Positions 31,179-43,558 of a stretch of 64,000 nt of DNA are shown piece after piece (positions within the stretch are counted from its first letter, which is position 1; each line of letters begins with the position of its first letter). The translations under genes were made by a program, and so were the position numbers. The DNA comes from Armillaria gallica. Its lineage: Eukaryota > Basidiomycota > Agaricomycetes > Agaricales > Physalacriaceae. The notes under the pieces are model-generated. The model was not told where the DNA came from and made no database searches. It saw nothing but the letters and a program-made list of their open reading frames with translations. Location: contig JBANDB010000017.1 of NCBI GenBank assembly GCA_037576215.1, positions 1,550,001 through 1,614,000 on the forward strand. Direction: 5' to 3'.

Positions 31179-34100
31179 ATGGCGAGGGGAAAGAAACGTC
31201 GCGGACAGGCATCTGGTGCAGCCTTGCAAAGAAACACCGCAGCGATCACCGCCGCCAAAATCGCAGCTGTGGACTTCAATCTTGGGGTACCCGAATCTTT
31301 CGATGTTGAGGACAAAACTTGGACAGAGAAAAATCGGTGGACCAACCCTGAGCAGACCGGGATGTTGATGCGTATGAGGTATCCTCACAGAGAATACGCC
31401 GCCATGGGTGAGCTGGAGACCTTCACCGTCGCTTTTCATGGAAAATGGAGACGACGGTACCCAGAGGTATTTGGACGATATTTTCTAGATGAGAACATTC
31501 TGCTTCAGAGGACATCCGCCCACCACATCGGTCTCAAAGACTCTCCACCTGATTCGAGCTACCCGAAGATGGTTGGGGGGTTCCTTGACCTGGGACCCGA
31601 TCATTGCCTCGACGGCTGCGAACTAGTTGTCGATCTAGAGCTCTCGGAAATGCAAAGAATTCGGAAGGAGCTTGATTCACTTGCTAACGGTCGTGAAGTA
31701 GTGAGTTTTGAACGTGTCATCTTTTACTCTACTAACCTTGCAATTGCAGCAACTCTATCGTTGGTTCTATAATCAACCCATCGGCAATCGGAAGAGGGGG
31801 TCGAAGATCAAGCTGACCTACAAGGGAGGGCGTGTACCACGGGACACCCATCTGTACTCTCGATTGTATTATCAAGAACGCGTTGCGCCCATGACCGCTC
31901 TTGAGGCAGAGAGACTAGGGGTTCCAAAAAACGACCTGCAGCTGGTCCGGGCGATGACAGCGCACGCATGGGAGAACGAGACGAAGGAAATCAAAGAACA
32001 TGTCGGCAAGCTGCTTGAACATGAGAGGGAGACCATAGCGGCCTGGAAGGATGGTACTTTGGACATGACATCGTTATCGAGCGAGGAGATAGACGAGTAA
32101 GTCTGTTGCTTTGTGTCAAGATCGTCTTTGAACAAAAATTTTAACAGAATCATAGGTTCGCTTGCCTATGACTTTGAAGACATATTCGAGGAGTTCTATA
32201 AGTGGACTGGTTGGGGTGTGACAATCATAGCAGGAGGAGCAGACCCTTATACAGGAGTAGTTCGGACTGCTGGGTGAATAGTGTTTAAACTGCTCGATGT
32301 ACCTCATGCCAATCATTCGTCTCCCCCAGATACAGTTTCGGGTGTAAGTTACCCAACGGAAAAGACTTTATTGCAGCCTTCAATGATGCGGCGGCATCTG
32401 GGTATATTCCTGGGGCCGCAGCAGGTGATACACAGCCATTCTCTGAGTACTATGGTTGGCCATTCTGGTATCATATGAAGAATGTGATAAGTATGCCACG
32501 TTATGTTCTTGTCTTTTCCAGAGACTTACCGATACCACAGTGAGCAGAGATGCGCAGAGTGAAAGTCCGGATCCAGCAGCCAATGCCGAGACGGAGATGT
32601 CCGCCAATGTTTCTACCCCGGTTCCTCCACGTCCAGTTGATCAGAACCCAGCTCTTTCTGCTCCTGGTCCCCAACCTACGGCCAACCCTACCCCCTCGCT
32701 TTTAGTTTTAACACCCATAAACCCTGAACAGAGTTGCTCCCAATCATTGTCGGCACCTACTTCTCCTCCAGACGGTCCAGAGCCATCAACCTCTCTGCCA
32801 CAAACAATCTTCAATGGCGGGAGCCAAATCTTAGGAGGTGCTGATCAGTCAATGCCCTTTTCCGGGGACCCGATGGAAAATGTGAGTTTTCGGGTGACGG
32901 AAGCTGATCGAGATCTGCCATTGGCGATTTCAGGTCTCCCAGGCTCTTATGGCATCTCTAGTGATCCGAATTCGAGTGTCAATGACGTATTCAACTTGGG
33001 TTTTGACACAGAATCGTGGTTACAAGGATCTCAAACTGAACAAGACTTATCGTCGGAAGATTTTCCTTGGGATCTTTTTAACGTCCCATCGTCGGTCCCT
33101 AGCGGCTCTGCAAGCGGGGGGTTGGGATGGCCGTCTAGCGTCAGCACCTCCACCTTGATGCCTGTCGGCCCAGAATCGATTGACAATGCTGTCACCAGTT
33201 CCATCTCTATGCAAAATTCGACATCCGGAGACTTTGCACGGGAGCCTTCCAACGTCGTATCATCGGCCCTTCGCCCCTCTCACAGCAGGGGGTTAGGATG
33301 GCCGTCTAGCATCACCACCCAAATATCTGTTGGCTCAGAATCAATTAACAACGCTCCTGTAAAGACTCATGCCTCCATCTCTGATGTATCAACTGGTGCA
33401 AATCTCCCTGCCCCTGCGAACTCCACTATCTCTGTCTTCTCCACCACCACCTCTGCCCCTGGACCAAACGGCAGTGCTACCACAGACACTGCTACTGCCA
33501 CCAAGGCTATCAAGACCAATACAATCGCCACACTTGCATCAGCAGGTGCCGACGCATCTGGCCTTCAACTTCCCAATATTGTGAACATCGTACGGCAACC
33601 AAGGCTGCATAAAGCACCCGCTTCCAAAGAAGTAGTGGCTCTTTCTGAGAGGGAGCATGGCCCGCCGGAGTGGCTGAACGATAACTTTGAGGCAATGCAA
33701 GACGCGTCGCTCGGTTCATTGTGGCTGGGCCTTCTAATGAATTGGCGTGGACTGGAGCTGGCTAATTGGGAAGATTCGGCTATGATGGTATGTATCTATG
33801 CATTCAAAGATAGGATGATCGTTAACAATTCATAGGGTAAATTGTCAACAAAACAACGTCCCTGTGCACTTAGCGTGTGGCTCGATGGTGTCCGTTCTTT
33901 TGAGGCGGGTCCTATCATCTCTGAATCTTCGGTTTATGCGGCCAAGATGGTGGAGTGGTGGGTGCAGGTCAACCCGGCGTGGAGACGCTCAACAGATGGA
34001 TTCCTGATACCCGATTATTCGAAGCCAATAACAACTATTCGCAGGCCAGGACGGCAAGGCCTTGTCACCTTAGTCTTTGGACTTTACTGGTGGGGTCGCC

Positions 34101-34240
34101 TATGCTGGGAGTCGGGTCTTTGGTCTCAAACAGTAGATGATGTGACGAAGGCCATCGACACCCTCATCACTTCCTCAAAACCTCTAAAACGACCCAACAA
34201 CAGCGGCCACCACGGAAGTGCCAAGCGCACGAGAATTTAA
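31179..34240 (+). CDS. Large Agaricomycete-family protein with low-complexity, internally duplicated middle
   Basis: Exons 31179-31700, 31750-32096, 32148-32273, 32330 to about 32475, about 32514-33789 and 33836-34240. Conserved-looking parts: SAHHIGLKDSPPDSSYPKMV; RDTHLYSRLYYQERVAPMTA; a small domain YKWTGWGVTIIAGGADPYTG, then KLPNGKDFIAAFNDAAASGY; and a C-terminal block LSVWLDGVRSFEAGP..GLYWWGRLCWESGL. I remember this order from numerous unclassified mushroom proteins. Between them are about 350 residues of Ser/Thr/Pro-rich sequence with a duplicated unit beginning GLGWPSS (about 33119 and 33292). The join near 32475-32514 needs a 38-nt intron and is uncertain. The end KRPNNSGHHGSAKRTRI is basic and could be a nuclear signal. 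Confidence 0.65.
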
Positions 34241-34944
34241 ATCTTGGTTCGTAATTGTTCTATACCCTTCTATACACTTTCTTCGTGGTACTCGTTTCTG
34301 ATCCTGCACCTTATCTGTGTCTTTCACTGTACATATATTGGATATTTTCCACCGCATCTTGACGAAGCCTGCAGACTTGGCTAAAACCTATACTACTCTG
34401 TAGCTAATCTATTATTGCACATAGTCATGTCTTGAAACACGTTATGATTCTTGTAACATCAGAATGCGCCGTAACAAATACGCGTCAAACTTGACTATAC
34501 GAAGTCCAAACGAAGTCTTTAGCTTGAAGAATTAGCGGGTGAGGACCAGCTCATACAGTGGCAATCCTGAGTCCTGTTTATGGAAAGTCTAACAGTCGCC
34601 CTAGGTACCTACATCATTCCGATAGTCAATCATACCTTATATAGTAATTGTAACCAAGGGAGCGCAATGGTACGGGAACAACTTAAGGAGGCAGATGAAA
34701 CAACTATATGGGGGTCCTCAGTTATGAAACCAAAGTTAAACTATGGAATACAAGACTGGTACGCTCCGGTTATATGTATAGCCGGTGTGTGTGTATATTT
34801 GTTCTTGCTATACATGGTAGTAGGACCTCAGACACATTGATTTTGCTATATTAATACATATATAGAAAGAATATCAGTTGTGACTAAGATGCATGCATCT
34901 GTGACTGTGTTTAAATATTAGCATTTATACTGCAGATCTTCATC
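34241..34944. other. Gene-free stretch
   Basis: No gene is supported. It holds relics shared with other places in the window: TATGGAAAGTCTAACAGTCG at 34579 (cf. 7896) and ATACAAGACTGGTACGCTC at 34749 (cf. 37125 and 63131). Confidence 0.4.
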
Positions 34945-35007
34945 TTTTCTCTTCTCTTCTCTTCTCTTCTCTTCTCTTCTCTTCTCTTCTCTTCTCTTCT
35001 CTTCTCA
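34945..35007. repeat. (CTTCT)n microsatellite
   Basis: About twelve near-perfect TCTTC units. Confidence 0.95.
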
Positions 35008-35804
35008 GTTGGCTTGATTTTATTCTATCTTTATGTTTTCCTATTCCTCTGCATAGCTATTTTGTGCTCACACATTTCAGATGTTGCGCAGCTGATTTCT
35101 TCTGTGGAACTTGTAGGGATGTCCACTGTTACTGTTATGTATACCAGAATGACATTTGCAATCATTATTATTTTCCAGTATTCCTCAACTTTGAACTTGC
35201 TTCAACTTCTTTGTCCTGACAGCAAAAGCCCATGACTAATATATGCTTATGGCAATTAGACTTGCATAAAATATGTTTTAAATTCAATAACAGATCAAGT
35301 TGATAATAATATAATTTAACATTGGTCAGATAATAAGAGATATAATGTGACAGGTCCATGATAAATAGCAATTAAAGCAAATAAACTGAACTGTGCCACC
35401 TCTAGATCTCATTGAAACAGCAAATAACATTGTGACTGTGACTATAGTCACATGTAGATGAAGCTCTTTGTCACATCATGTGACCTGTCACGCATCGAGC
35501 CCGATGACTGCTTAGTCATATATATAAGTCATCGAGCTGGGCATTTATTATTATAAAATATAAACTAAAAATTATTATTCTTTTATTCCACATACATTTA
35601 GATAAATCATAAACTAACTTCCTTCCTTCCAGCACCCCCTTGGCCTGACCCAGACATCACTAAGAATTTTAAGCATGTCTAACACCTCCAACTCTAACCT
35701 AAGCAACTGACCACTCTTTCCGCCATTCAAATGTTGATTATAAGCAACACAATCAATCCTCTTTTATTCCTTACCTTTATTGCTTCCATACATGGAGCTA
35801 CAGT

Positions 35805-37011
35805 CACTACTGGGGCATGTCAGTGGGTATGCCTGGAAGATGGCAGGTAAACACTGGCATGTATTTATATAGATTTTTTTGAGCGTAAAAAACTGTACTA
35901 TAAAAACCTGATAAAATACTATCTGCTTCCTTTCTAATCTTTACCTTGGTGTTTTGGCACATGTTTTTGCTATGAATTATCTTGTTGGAGATATTGTGGG
36001 AAGCCACAAGAAGAGTGTAGAAGGTTTAAGTCGGCATGATGCCAGATGACCTTGGGACCGATACTTACTGCTTATGGATGAGTTTAGTAAAACATTCTAG
36101 ATAGTTTTCGTAGTATAAATACAGGCTCTGTAGGAGCCAGAGAATATTGGAATTGCAAGGCTCGGGACCACGAAATGAGCAAGAGGAAAGGGTGTTGTAT
36201 ATCCATTGCAAACAAGATGGCATATACTACTCAAGTACAGTCCTTTAATACGACGATTCTAACTAAAAGCTGCGGATATAAGCAACAAATACGTACAACT
36301 AATGAAAGAATAATGGCAAGACATTAACAAGTGGCGACTGGTAAGATGAGCACTTCGACAGTTAATGATCAGCACTGTTGCTTGGTGACGATGTGAGCTC
36401 GAATATCAAACAGAGAATACAAGTTCATTAGTCTGGCTTTACCAGCCACTAGTCTACCCACTGTGAACCTAGTGTTTCCAACATATCTAAATAAGTACAT
36501 GATGCTATTTGTATCATGTCTAAGTCTTATTGCCTATAAATGATATTAGGTGTTTATACCCTGTATTTCTGATCGTGTTGTTGTTCTAAAAATACCTGAG
36601 CAAAGATGCTGTGTGTTACTGCAGGTATTTCTTGTGGTGTTTATGGTAGGAAACACCTGGTCTTTCCTTTGTTTTATAGGTGTTTCCTTGCATAAACACT
36701 TTAAAGAAATACCAATCATCATGTATGATATAATTGCTCATAACAAAGAACACAATTGGAAACCCAGGGTATAAACACCTAATACCATTTACAGGCAATA
36801 AAACACAGCATGAATGACAGCATGTACTTATTTAGATAATTCGTAGCAAAAACATGTGCCAAAACACCAAGGTAAAGATTAGAAAGGAAGCAGATAGTAT
36901 TTTACCAGGTTTTTATGGTACAGTTTTTTACACTCAAAAAAATCTATATAAATACATGCCAGTGTTTACCTGCCATCTTTCAGGCATAAACACGGACATG
37001 CCCCAGCAGTG
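35805..37011. mobile_element. Non-autonomous CACTA-like element with 178-bp terminal inverted repeats
   Basis: 35805-35982 and 36834-37011 are inverted copies of equal length (178 bp), differing at few positions. The ends read CACTACTGGGGCATGTCAGT and (right, inverted) CACTGCTGGGGCATGTCCGT, so both termini start CACT(A/G)CTGGGG, the terminal type of the CACTA/CMC superfamily. Flanking triplets are AGT (left) and AAT (right), a possible 3-bp target duplication with one change. The interior has no coding capacity. A tnp2-like gene that might act on it in trans is at 618-4912 (inference). Confidence 0.8.
36487..36838. repeat. Long imperfect palindrome nested in the CACTA-like element
   Basis: Outer arms (TATCTAAATAAGTACATG.. 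at 36487 against its inverse ending at 36838, and TTAGGTGTTTATACCCTG against CAGGGTATAAACACCTAA) enclose a second stem (GGTATTTCTTGTGGTGTTTA.. against TAAACACTTTAAAGAAATACC, 36626-36712). It abuts or slightly overlaps the right terminal repeat, as a fold-back element inserted into the larger one would. Confidence 0.75.
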
Positions 37012-37580
37012 AATACTAAAAAGGTTTTCCCAAAATAGTTGTATTTATTATATTTATAAAGAACTCATATCTATATTTGGCAATACAGCGGTATCTAGGG
37101 TATTAAGGCACAGATGCATTTGAAATAGAGCGTACCAGTCTTGTATGCCATATTAAACAAACCATAAACATCAATAACAGCAACAGGGGTGAGACTATGA
37201 GGCTGGCTCGCTACTGATGCTTGTGGCTCGGTCTGAGAAAAAAAAATTAAAATAAAAGAAAAAGACAAAGAAAAGAGAAAGAGAAAGAAAAAGGAAAGGA
37301 GGGAGAGGCTATGTCCGAGTTTGTACATAGGTCATATGCATACACCGGCCAATCATGAATCTATAGTTCTCGCCATGCCTAACCTCCCATTCGACATGCT
37401 TTGATCTCAACTGTAGTAGTACTGCACTATTTAATTCAATTATGAGGTCTTTAAGTGCCTATATGGGCACTTTTAGATCCAAAATGTAACGTTTTGGGGG
37501 TCTGGCATCACTGGGAATGTCTGTGACATTTTGTCAAATTCAGCAAGGTCGGTACTGTGTCACACTTATGTAAGGTGTTA

Positions 37581-37608
37581 GCGTGAGTCTGAGCTCGGAC
37601 TCACAGTC
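37581..37608. repeat. Partial copy of the palindrome at 16676
   Basis: GCGTGAGTCTGAGCTCGGAC followed by TCACAGTCACGG is an imperfect version of the 16676-16727 palindrome, in the gene-free stretch 37012-37878. Confidence 0.5.
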
Positions 37609-37878
37609 ACGGTCTTGTGACGTGATGCACCCCTAGTACGTCACACTGGTAGAGACCGATCGGGTTCCTCACAGCTAGTGTACATCGTCGAGATCTTCAT
37701 CTTCTTCCTAGACATCATCTGATGTTTCCCACCCTAATGTCAGCTCGACTGCATCCTCCAGAAGACGTTCCAGCTCCCCTTTCTCTTTACCCCTTTCCTC
37801 CTCATCTTCTTCGCTAGAATCGGACTCAGAGTCTGCTGGGCATCCATTCTGAAGACCAGTGCTCTTGTCGATTTGTGG

Positions 37879-40800
37879 TTACTCCTCCGTGACACCGCTC
37901 GCTCTGGCTGCGTCAGTTTCCATGTCGTTGCTCTGTGGAGGAGCATTGGTAGCTGTGTTTTCGGCATTGACTGCATGCATGTCCAAATTCGTTGGCTCTA
38001 CAGCCTCATGTAGTGACACAACATCTATTCCACTGGCAAGAGGCACAACAGGAATGAGACGTCGCCTAGCCTGAAGACGATCAATTCTTTGTTATACTCC
38101 CTGAGCGGGTTCGAGGCGCTGTCTGTGAGCTCCTTCAAACCAACGGAGATGATGTCCTTGATTGGTGGGTCATCATTGTCTAAGACTCGTCCTCTTTTAA
38201 TGGTGTATACTTGATGTTCCTTTAGACTCTTCATACTAGCAGCGATGTCCTTCGACAAGTCTGGTGGCATCTTTTGTTCCTTGATTCGTTCCCAAGACAG
38301 CGTTCGAACTCTTGGTTATGTGGCGCAATATGTCCACACATGGGGATACCATTCCCATGATGTGTTGCTTCCGTGGGCTCTGTAGAAGTTCTTCGCAAAC
38401 CGGTGAGCACATATTCTGATGGTTGACTGTTGATTCATACTTTGATCCAGAAGTTCATGTGTTCTTGCATTAGATCCGCCTCGACAAAAGCATTCGATCT
38501 TCCGGTGGTGTTAACAAGCCAATTTTGAAGAACGATGTCCCTGATCTCATCGTTAGCGCTAAACTCGAATAGAAAGACAGCAACTTTCTCACCAAACTCC
38601 CTTTGGCCACACATGAGTTATGTTATGGATGATGTGTAACATCTCATATACATATTTTGTACGTCCGCTGCCTCTATAGCTCAATGCCCAGACCTTTAAG
38701 ACCAAGATGATCCGTCCCGAGTCTCCGGCCTTTATCGCGTCATGAAACTCTCGTGTTATCAGAGCATCCCGCATGTAAAGGACAGCATTTTCATACACCA
38801 TATCGCCTGTCTTCCCGCCCACATTTGACTGCCTTTCATCACAAAGTTCTTTGACCATATCGGTATCCGTAAACGTGTCTTGAATCTGTGTGGCATGGAC
38901 GACAAGCTCATCCCAGGTTTTGATAGAGTTCGAGTATTCTGCCAGTGTCTTTTTTCCCGAGATACGGAGGAAGCAATGTAGGACCTAGCCATATAGCGAT
39001 ACAAAGGAGGTTGCGACTGACTCGGAATGTAGGTGGTGACGTTAGTGTGATTGGCAGTCGACTGAGAACTGTGTTGTGAAATGAGAGTGATCCCGGGTTC
39101 CTCACTCCAGCATTTGGCTTCCCCCAATGTGACCCGAAAGCCGTGGCTGGTCGCAATTTTGGCATAGAAAAGCCCAGGAACCAGAATGCACCAGCCATAT
39201 CCTGTATAACCACCCTCCTTGCCTGCCTGGATGTTGAAAATGGCCCGAAGATGAGCAATCGAGAGTTGGTCACCAGCTAAAAACTTTGCAAGAATGAGGA
39301 AATCAGCACGTTTGCGCCATCCAGTCTTGTCATTCATCGCATCAACAACTTAGGTGTTACCAATGATTGTCGACTCATCGATCGGCCACGTTTGACATGG
39401 GAAACGCTCAGTTTTATGTGCTTCGATCTTGATATCTGACTCTAGTTGTGTCCCAGCAAGGTCCGATTTAAATCGCTGGAACGCGTCACCACCGTATGTG
39501 ACTAAGATGCGCAAGATACAGTGGTTTAACCACCATCGAAAGAGGTCGGACACCTCTGGCGAGTGCAAGATATCAGTAATATGGAGTGGTGGAGCACGAT
39601 TGAATGCAACCTCTAGGTCGGTAACACATATATCCTTGAGGGATGGATGTCTTCCACAGTGGGAAAAGGGTAGCACATGTTCCATTTTCTTGTGTTGCTT
39701 GAATAGACGGTGTCACCGTCAGAATCGAGATTGCCAGGCAGGACTCTAACTTACCATTTTGTCCAATAATCTGCTCAGCCGAACGGGAAGCAATGCTGAC
39801 GTTGTCGTACGATGCTGCAAACAGTCAAATGGAAGCCATCGCCCTCGCCCCTCCTCGCATGAAGCCTGAGAGCTTTATCAGTGTACCTGTCCTAGATTTG
39901 TATTTTCCTGCTTTGAGCTCTTCTGCTCGCTGTACATTAGCAGGAGCAGAAGAAGTACCTGCCACAGGCTCAGCTAGCACACTCTCGCTCTGAACCTCGC
40001 TACAGTCTTTAGGAACATTGTGAGGTAATGGCTTCGGGCTCTCTCGGACTGTTTGCATCATTTCGACAATACTTGGATAACTCTCAGACAATCACAGATG
40101 TGAGAGCAGCATGATAGGCTGACGTTAGGACCCTGTTGCATTTAGGTATAGACCTATCACTTGCTTTGCCAAATTGATACACTGGCTGAAAGCACCAAGG
40201 CATTGCAACATCGCAGAAGTATTTGTCTACCAGCCAGATGTTACTATCTGAAACGAGTTGGAGAAAGAGTGTTCTTTACAGTGCAAATTTTGCGCTTGCG
40301 CGCTGGCGTGCCTAGTGCGAGGTTGCGTGGCAAGGTTGAAAAGGCCGCCAGAATCTTCAGGGTAACTGATGCAGCACTTGGGACATCAAGACGCTTGTAC
40401 AAGCATGTAAAGCTGAAGTCCTTGAAGAATCTCGCATCCATAACTTTGCCCGAGGTTCGAAGAAGACCCTGGCGAGTGACTGTAGTCGCTTCTGACTTTG
40501 CCACATGGCAAACATAATCCACTGCCCAGTCATGGACCTGCCGTCGACCCGAAGAACTGTTGCCTCGACCAACCCACATATCTAACTCCTCACCCACACG
40601 TCGTGAACAAAGAAAGCCTGACCATTTCGTTGTGCGATCGTACTTCGGGTCAAAAACATGGAACATGAGGTCCCCGATTATCAGTCGATTCTCTCAGAGA
40701 ATGTCCGTGACTTCCTCCAGTACTTCGACACGCTACAAAGCCCACGGTGTGTTTGCAATGACAGACACAGGCTCTGGGGCCAGGGCTTTCTTGAGTTCTA

Positions 40801-41161
40801 TTGTCTTCTCCCGTTTCTTCTGTCCCTTTTGTCTGTTTCGCAGTCCTTTCTGTGTGTGTACCCTTGACGGGAAAACTTGGAATGAAACCGTCAATATACA
40901 TCAAGGGTGGCAAAGGATCCTGATGTGACGAGAAGGCTATAGGAACTTCGTTGGCTTTGCCAAATGGGTCAGCCTCTCCATCAGAGTTGATATCGAAGCC
41001 ATCAGAGGCCGCCGCTATGAGATTCAGGAGATGTCAGCATCCAAGTCAACCTGAGTTTCTCGAAGCCAAGGAAATTGAGGAGGATGAATACAGAGCTCTT
41101 CGTCTTCCGAGGAATCGTTGTCTGGTGCTGGTGGTATGGTGCTAGGTTTGGTTGAGCTCAT
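37879..41161 (-). pseudogene. DUF6589-family protein, frameshifted
   Basis: The start is at 41161 (MSSTKPSTIPPAPDNDSSED), followed by an acidic linker. Family-like segments in order: WAVDYVCHVAKSEATTVTRQ then GLLRTSGKVMDARFF; SYDNVSIASRSAEQIIGQN; FLAGDQLSIAHLRAI; GVRNPGSLSFHNTVLSRLPI; GDMVYENAVLYMRDALITRE; KAGDSGRIILVLKVWALSYR; HIIHNITHVWP. They match the DUF6589 proteins of mushrooms as I remember them. Between FRV (about 39140) and HWGKPNAGVRN the frame changes, and again near 38990 (YMARS against VLHCFLRISGKK), so at least two indels are present. A TAA at 37879-37881 ends the last frame, although an acidic coding-like tail continues to about 37707. Function of the domain is unknown. It is head to head with the helicase at 41279 (117 bp between starts). 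Confidence 0.75.
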
Positions 41162-41278
41162 CTGGAGACGGATGTTGCGTGTAAAGAGGAGAGTGTGATG
41201 TATTAGTAAGCCATACAAAACACCTTCAACCACTGCACTATTCTACTCCCCATTAACAGTCTGCACAACGATTTAGCC
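41162..41278. promoter_or_regulatory. 117-bp bidirectional promoter between DUF6589 gene and RecQ-like helicase
   Basis: The two start codons (41161 minus, 41279 plus) point away from each other with only 117 bp between, so both genes must share promoter sequence. Confidence 0.5.
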
Positions 41279-43558
41279 ATGCTTCCACGACACAAGCAGA
41301 AGAAAAAGGCACCGATCCATACGTCTCGCACTGCACCACCCAAGCCCAAAATTTCCAAGTTGCCTATTTGAAAGCCCTTGTCAGCCAATGATCTGCTTAA
41401 CTTCAGAGAGAAAATACACAATCACTGGGGATGGACTGACCGTTCAATACGCGATGAACAAGTGGAAGCTATTGAAGCCCAGCTCCAGTGCAAAGACGTC
41501 CTTGTCCACGCTTCAACAGGTTTTGGGAAAACGGCAGTGACAGCAGGTCCTCACGTCCACGAAAAGATGGAAGGTCGGGTTGAATCATGGTCTCGCTCCT
41601 TATTGCCTTGCAAGAAGAACAAGCACATCCTGGACATGCTCGCGTCGCGCTATACTGATCGTGAGCACTGCCAGGTTCAGTCGTTCACTGAAGAATACAA
41701 GCTCACGGCAACTGCAGTAAATAGTAAACATGGTGGTTGCACTGCTGAGGCAATGAAGGTGATTGCGGCAAGAAAATCATACAGTTCATACTAATGAAAG
41801 ATCAGGAAATCATCACGGAAAAATACCAGATTGTGTTGATCTCACCTGAATTAGCCTTGTCGATACGCTTCATTGACAGTCCTACGTGATCCACAATTTT
41901 CGCGATGCTTGCTTTCAGTCGTAATTGATGAGGCTCACGTTTTCTCTCACTGGGGCTTGCAGTTCCGCAAAATGTATGGCACCCTAGGGGTGTTACACGC
42001 ATTCATTCCGAAGTCCGTGTCTGTTGTAGCCATGTCAGCTACTCTCTCTAAACGCATACGAGATGATGTTGTCAGCAAGCTGCAATTTAATAAGGCAGAA
42101 GCTGGGTACATTACCGTAGACGTTGGAAATAACTGGTCAAATGTATCTATCATGGTACGCGCTATGCAGCACGCCATGAGCACATATACCGACCTTGATT
42201 TTGTCATCCCCAGCGGTGTCAAAGAAGCCAAGGATATTCCCTTGACATGGATCTATGCCGACAGCATACTTGTAAGCATAGAGATAGAGGACCATCTGAC
42301 GGAAATCTTACCAGCCAATCTAAAACAAGCCGGTTTGATTCGGCCCTATAACGCGACGTACTCAACTGAGTATCGCAAAGAGGTCATGCGCCTTGTTGAA
42401 CTCGGAGTCGTTCGTGTTCTGATCTGTACTGACACCGCTGGAATGGTATGTTACACAGTTCTGGATCATATACTCGAATCGACTGCTGATCACTGCAACT
42501 GTAGGGCTGTAACATACCGAATATTGAAATTGTCATGCAGTGGAAGTTGCCATCATCGATGTCGGTGTTCGTGCAGCGAGCAGGGCGTGCCGCACGAGCT
42601 CCGGGAACGAGCGGTCTGGCCGCTCTCCTTGCGGAAAAGACGGTGTATGAGGTGGATTTAGCTACTCTAAGCAAACTACCAGACAAGTCTAAAAAGGGGG
42701 AGAAGAAAGGTCCAAAGTGTAAAGAACGAAGCAAAAAGGAACGCACTGCATACGTGATACTGCATGGCGTGAAGCGAGGATCACGGAGTGGTAAAAATGA
42801 CACTGTTATGGATGAGGAGAAGTCTCCTTTAGACATTGAGAGCGAAGACGAGGGATTAAAAGTGTTTGTTCAGACAGGCACATGTCAACGTCAGATGTGG
42901 GGGAAAATCTTCAACACAAAGCTACCGTGTCAGTCTTTTCCTAAATAGCGACAACGTTAAAACTCACCACAGACACTCTAGCCTCTTCTCCTGTCCCATG
43001 CTGCGACATTTGTGTGCCGTACTTGCTCAACAAAACACGTCCAGGACCTGCACCGAGATTCCCATGCCAATGGAGACCGCAAAAAGGAGAGCCTCATTTA
43101 CCGACACAGTCAAGCCTATGTGAATGGAGGAAGACCATCAAGAAATGAGGCTTCCCTGGAGCACTGCCAGTGCAATTCTGAAAGATGAGACCATCGAGTT
43201 GTTGTTGTCGCTTGGCCCTTTTCCATCAGAAGAGTATCTGGGAAATCTTGTGCAAGAGCAATGGTCATAGTATGAAAACTACGGGAAAGAGTTGGGGGTC
43301 TACCTGCAAACTCTCGATATTCCCCCATTGATGAAGAAGACCGGTAAAAAGAGGATGACAAAGGGACAGACAGCACCAAGTCCAGCCAAACGAAATGCCG
43401 AACAGGGGAAGGAATTCCAAGAAAGCGAGCCAGAATTGAAGAGTCACTGGAGAATAGAAGGTCAACGCAGACGGAGGACATTGAGGCTGAGTCGAAAGTC
43501 GACTGTCCGCGATGGCTGTGCAGTGCCCTCCTGTTATGGTAGGGACAACATCAGGTGA
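41279..43558 (+). pseudogene. RecQ-like DEAH helicase, multiply interrupted
   Basis: From ATG 41279 the frame meets TGA at 41369-41371 (between KISKLPI and KPLSAND), then continues with helicase motifs: I, VHASTGFGKT; II, DEAH (41927-41938); III, AMSATLSKRIRDD; V, VLICTDTAGM; VI, FVQRAGRAARAPGTSG. After motif I the frame shifts: SLLIALQEEQ, which belongs to motif Ia, is in another frame. An apparent intron after EEQ starts with GC instead of GT. A Zn-binding C-terminus (PCCDICVPYLLNKTRPG) is in a further frame or exon, and a TAG at 43268 stands where WSWYENYG is expected (TGG to TAG). Such helicases recur beside DUF6589 genes in mushroom genomes as I recall. RecQ enzymes unwind 3'-to-5'; this copy cannot. 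Confidence 0.78.

Noticed and set aside
37225..37300. Purine-rich tract considered as a regulatory element.
   Set aside because: Simple A/G low complexity without repeat unit or relation to a gene start.
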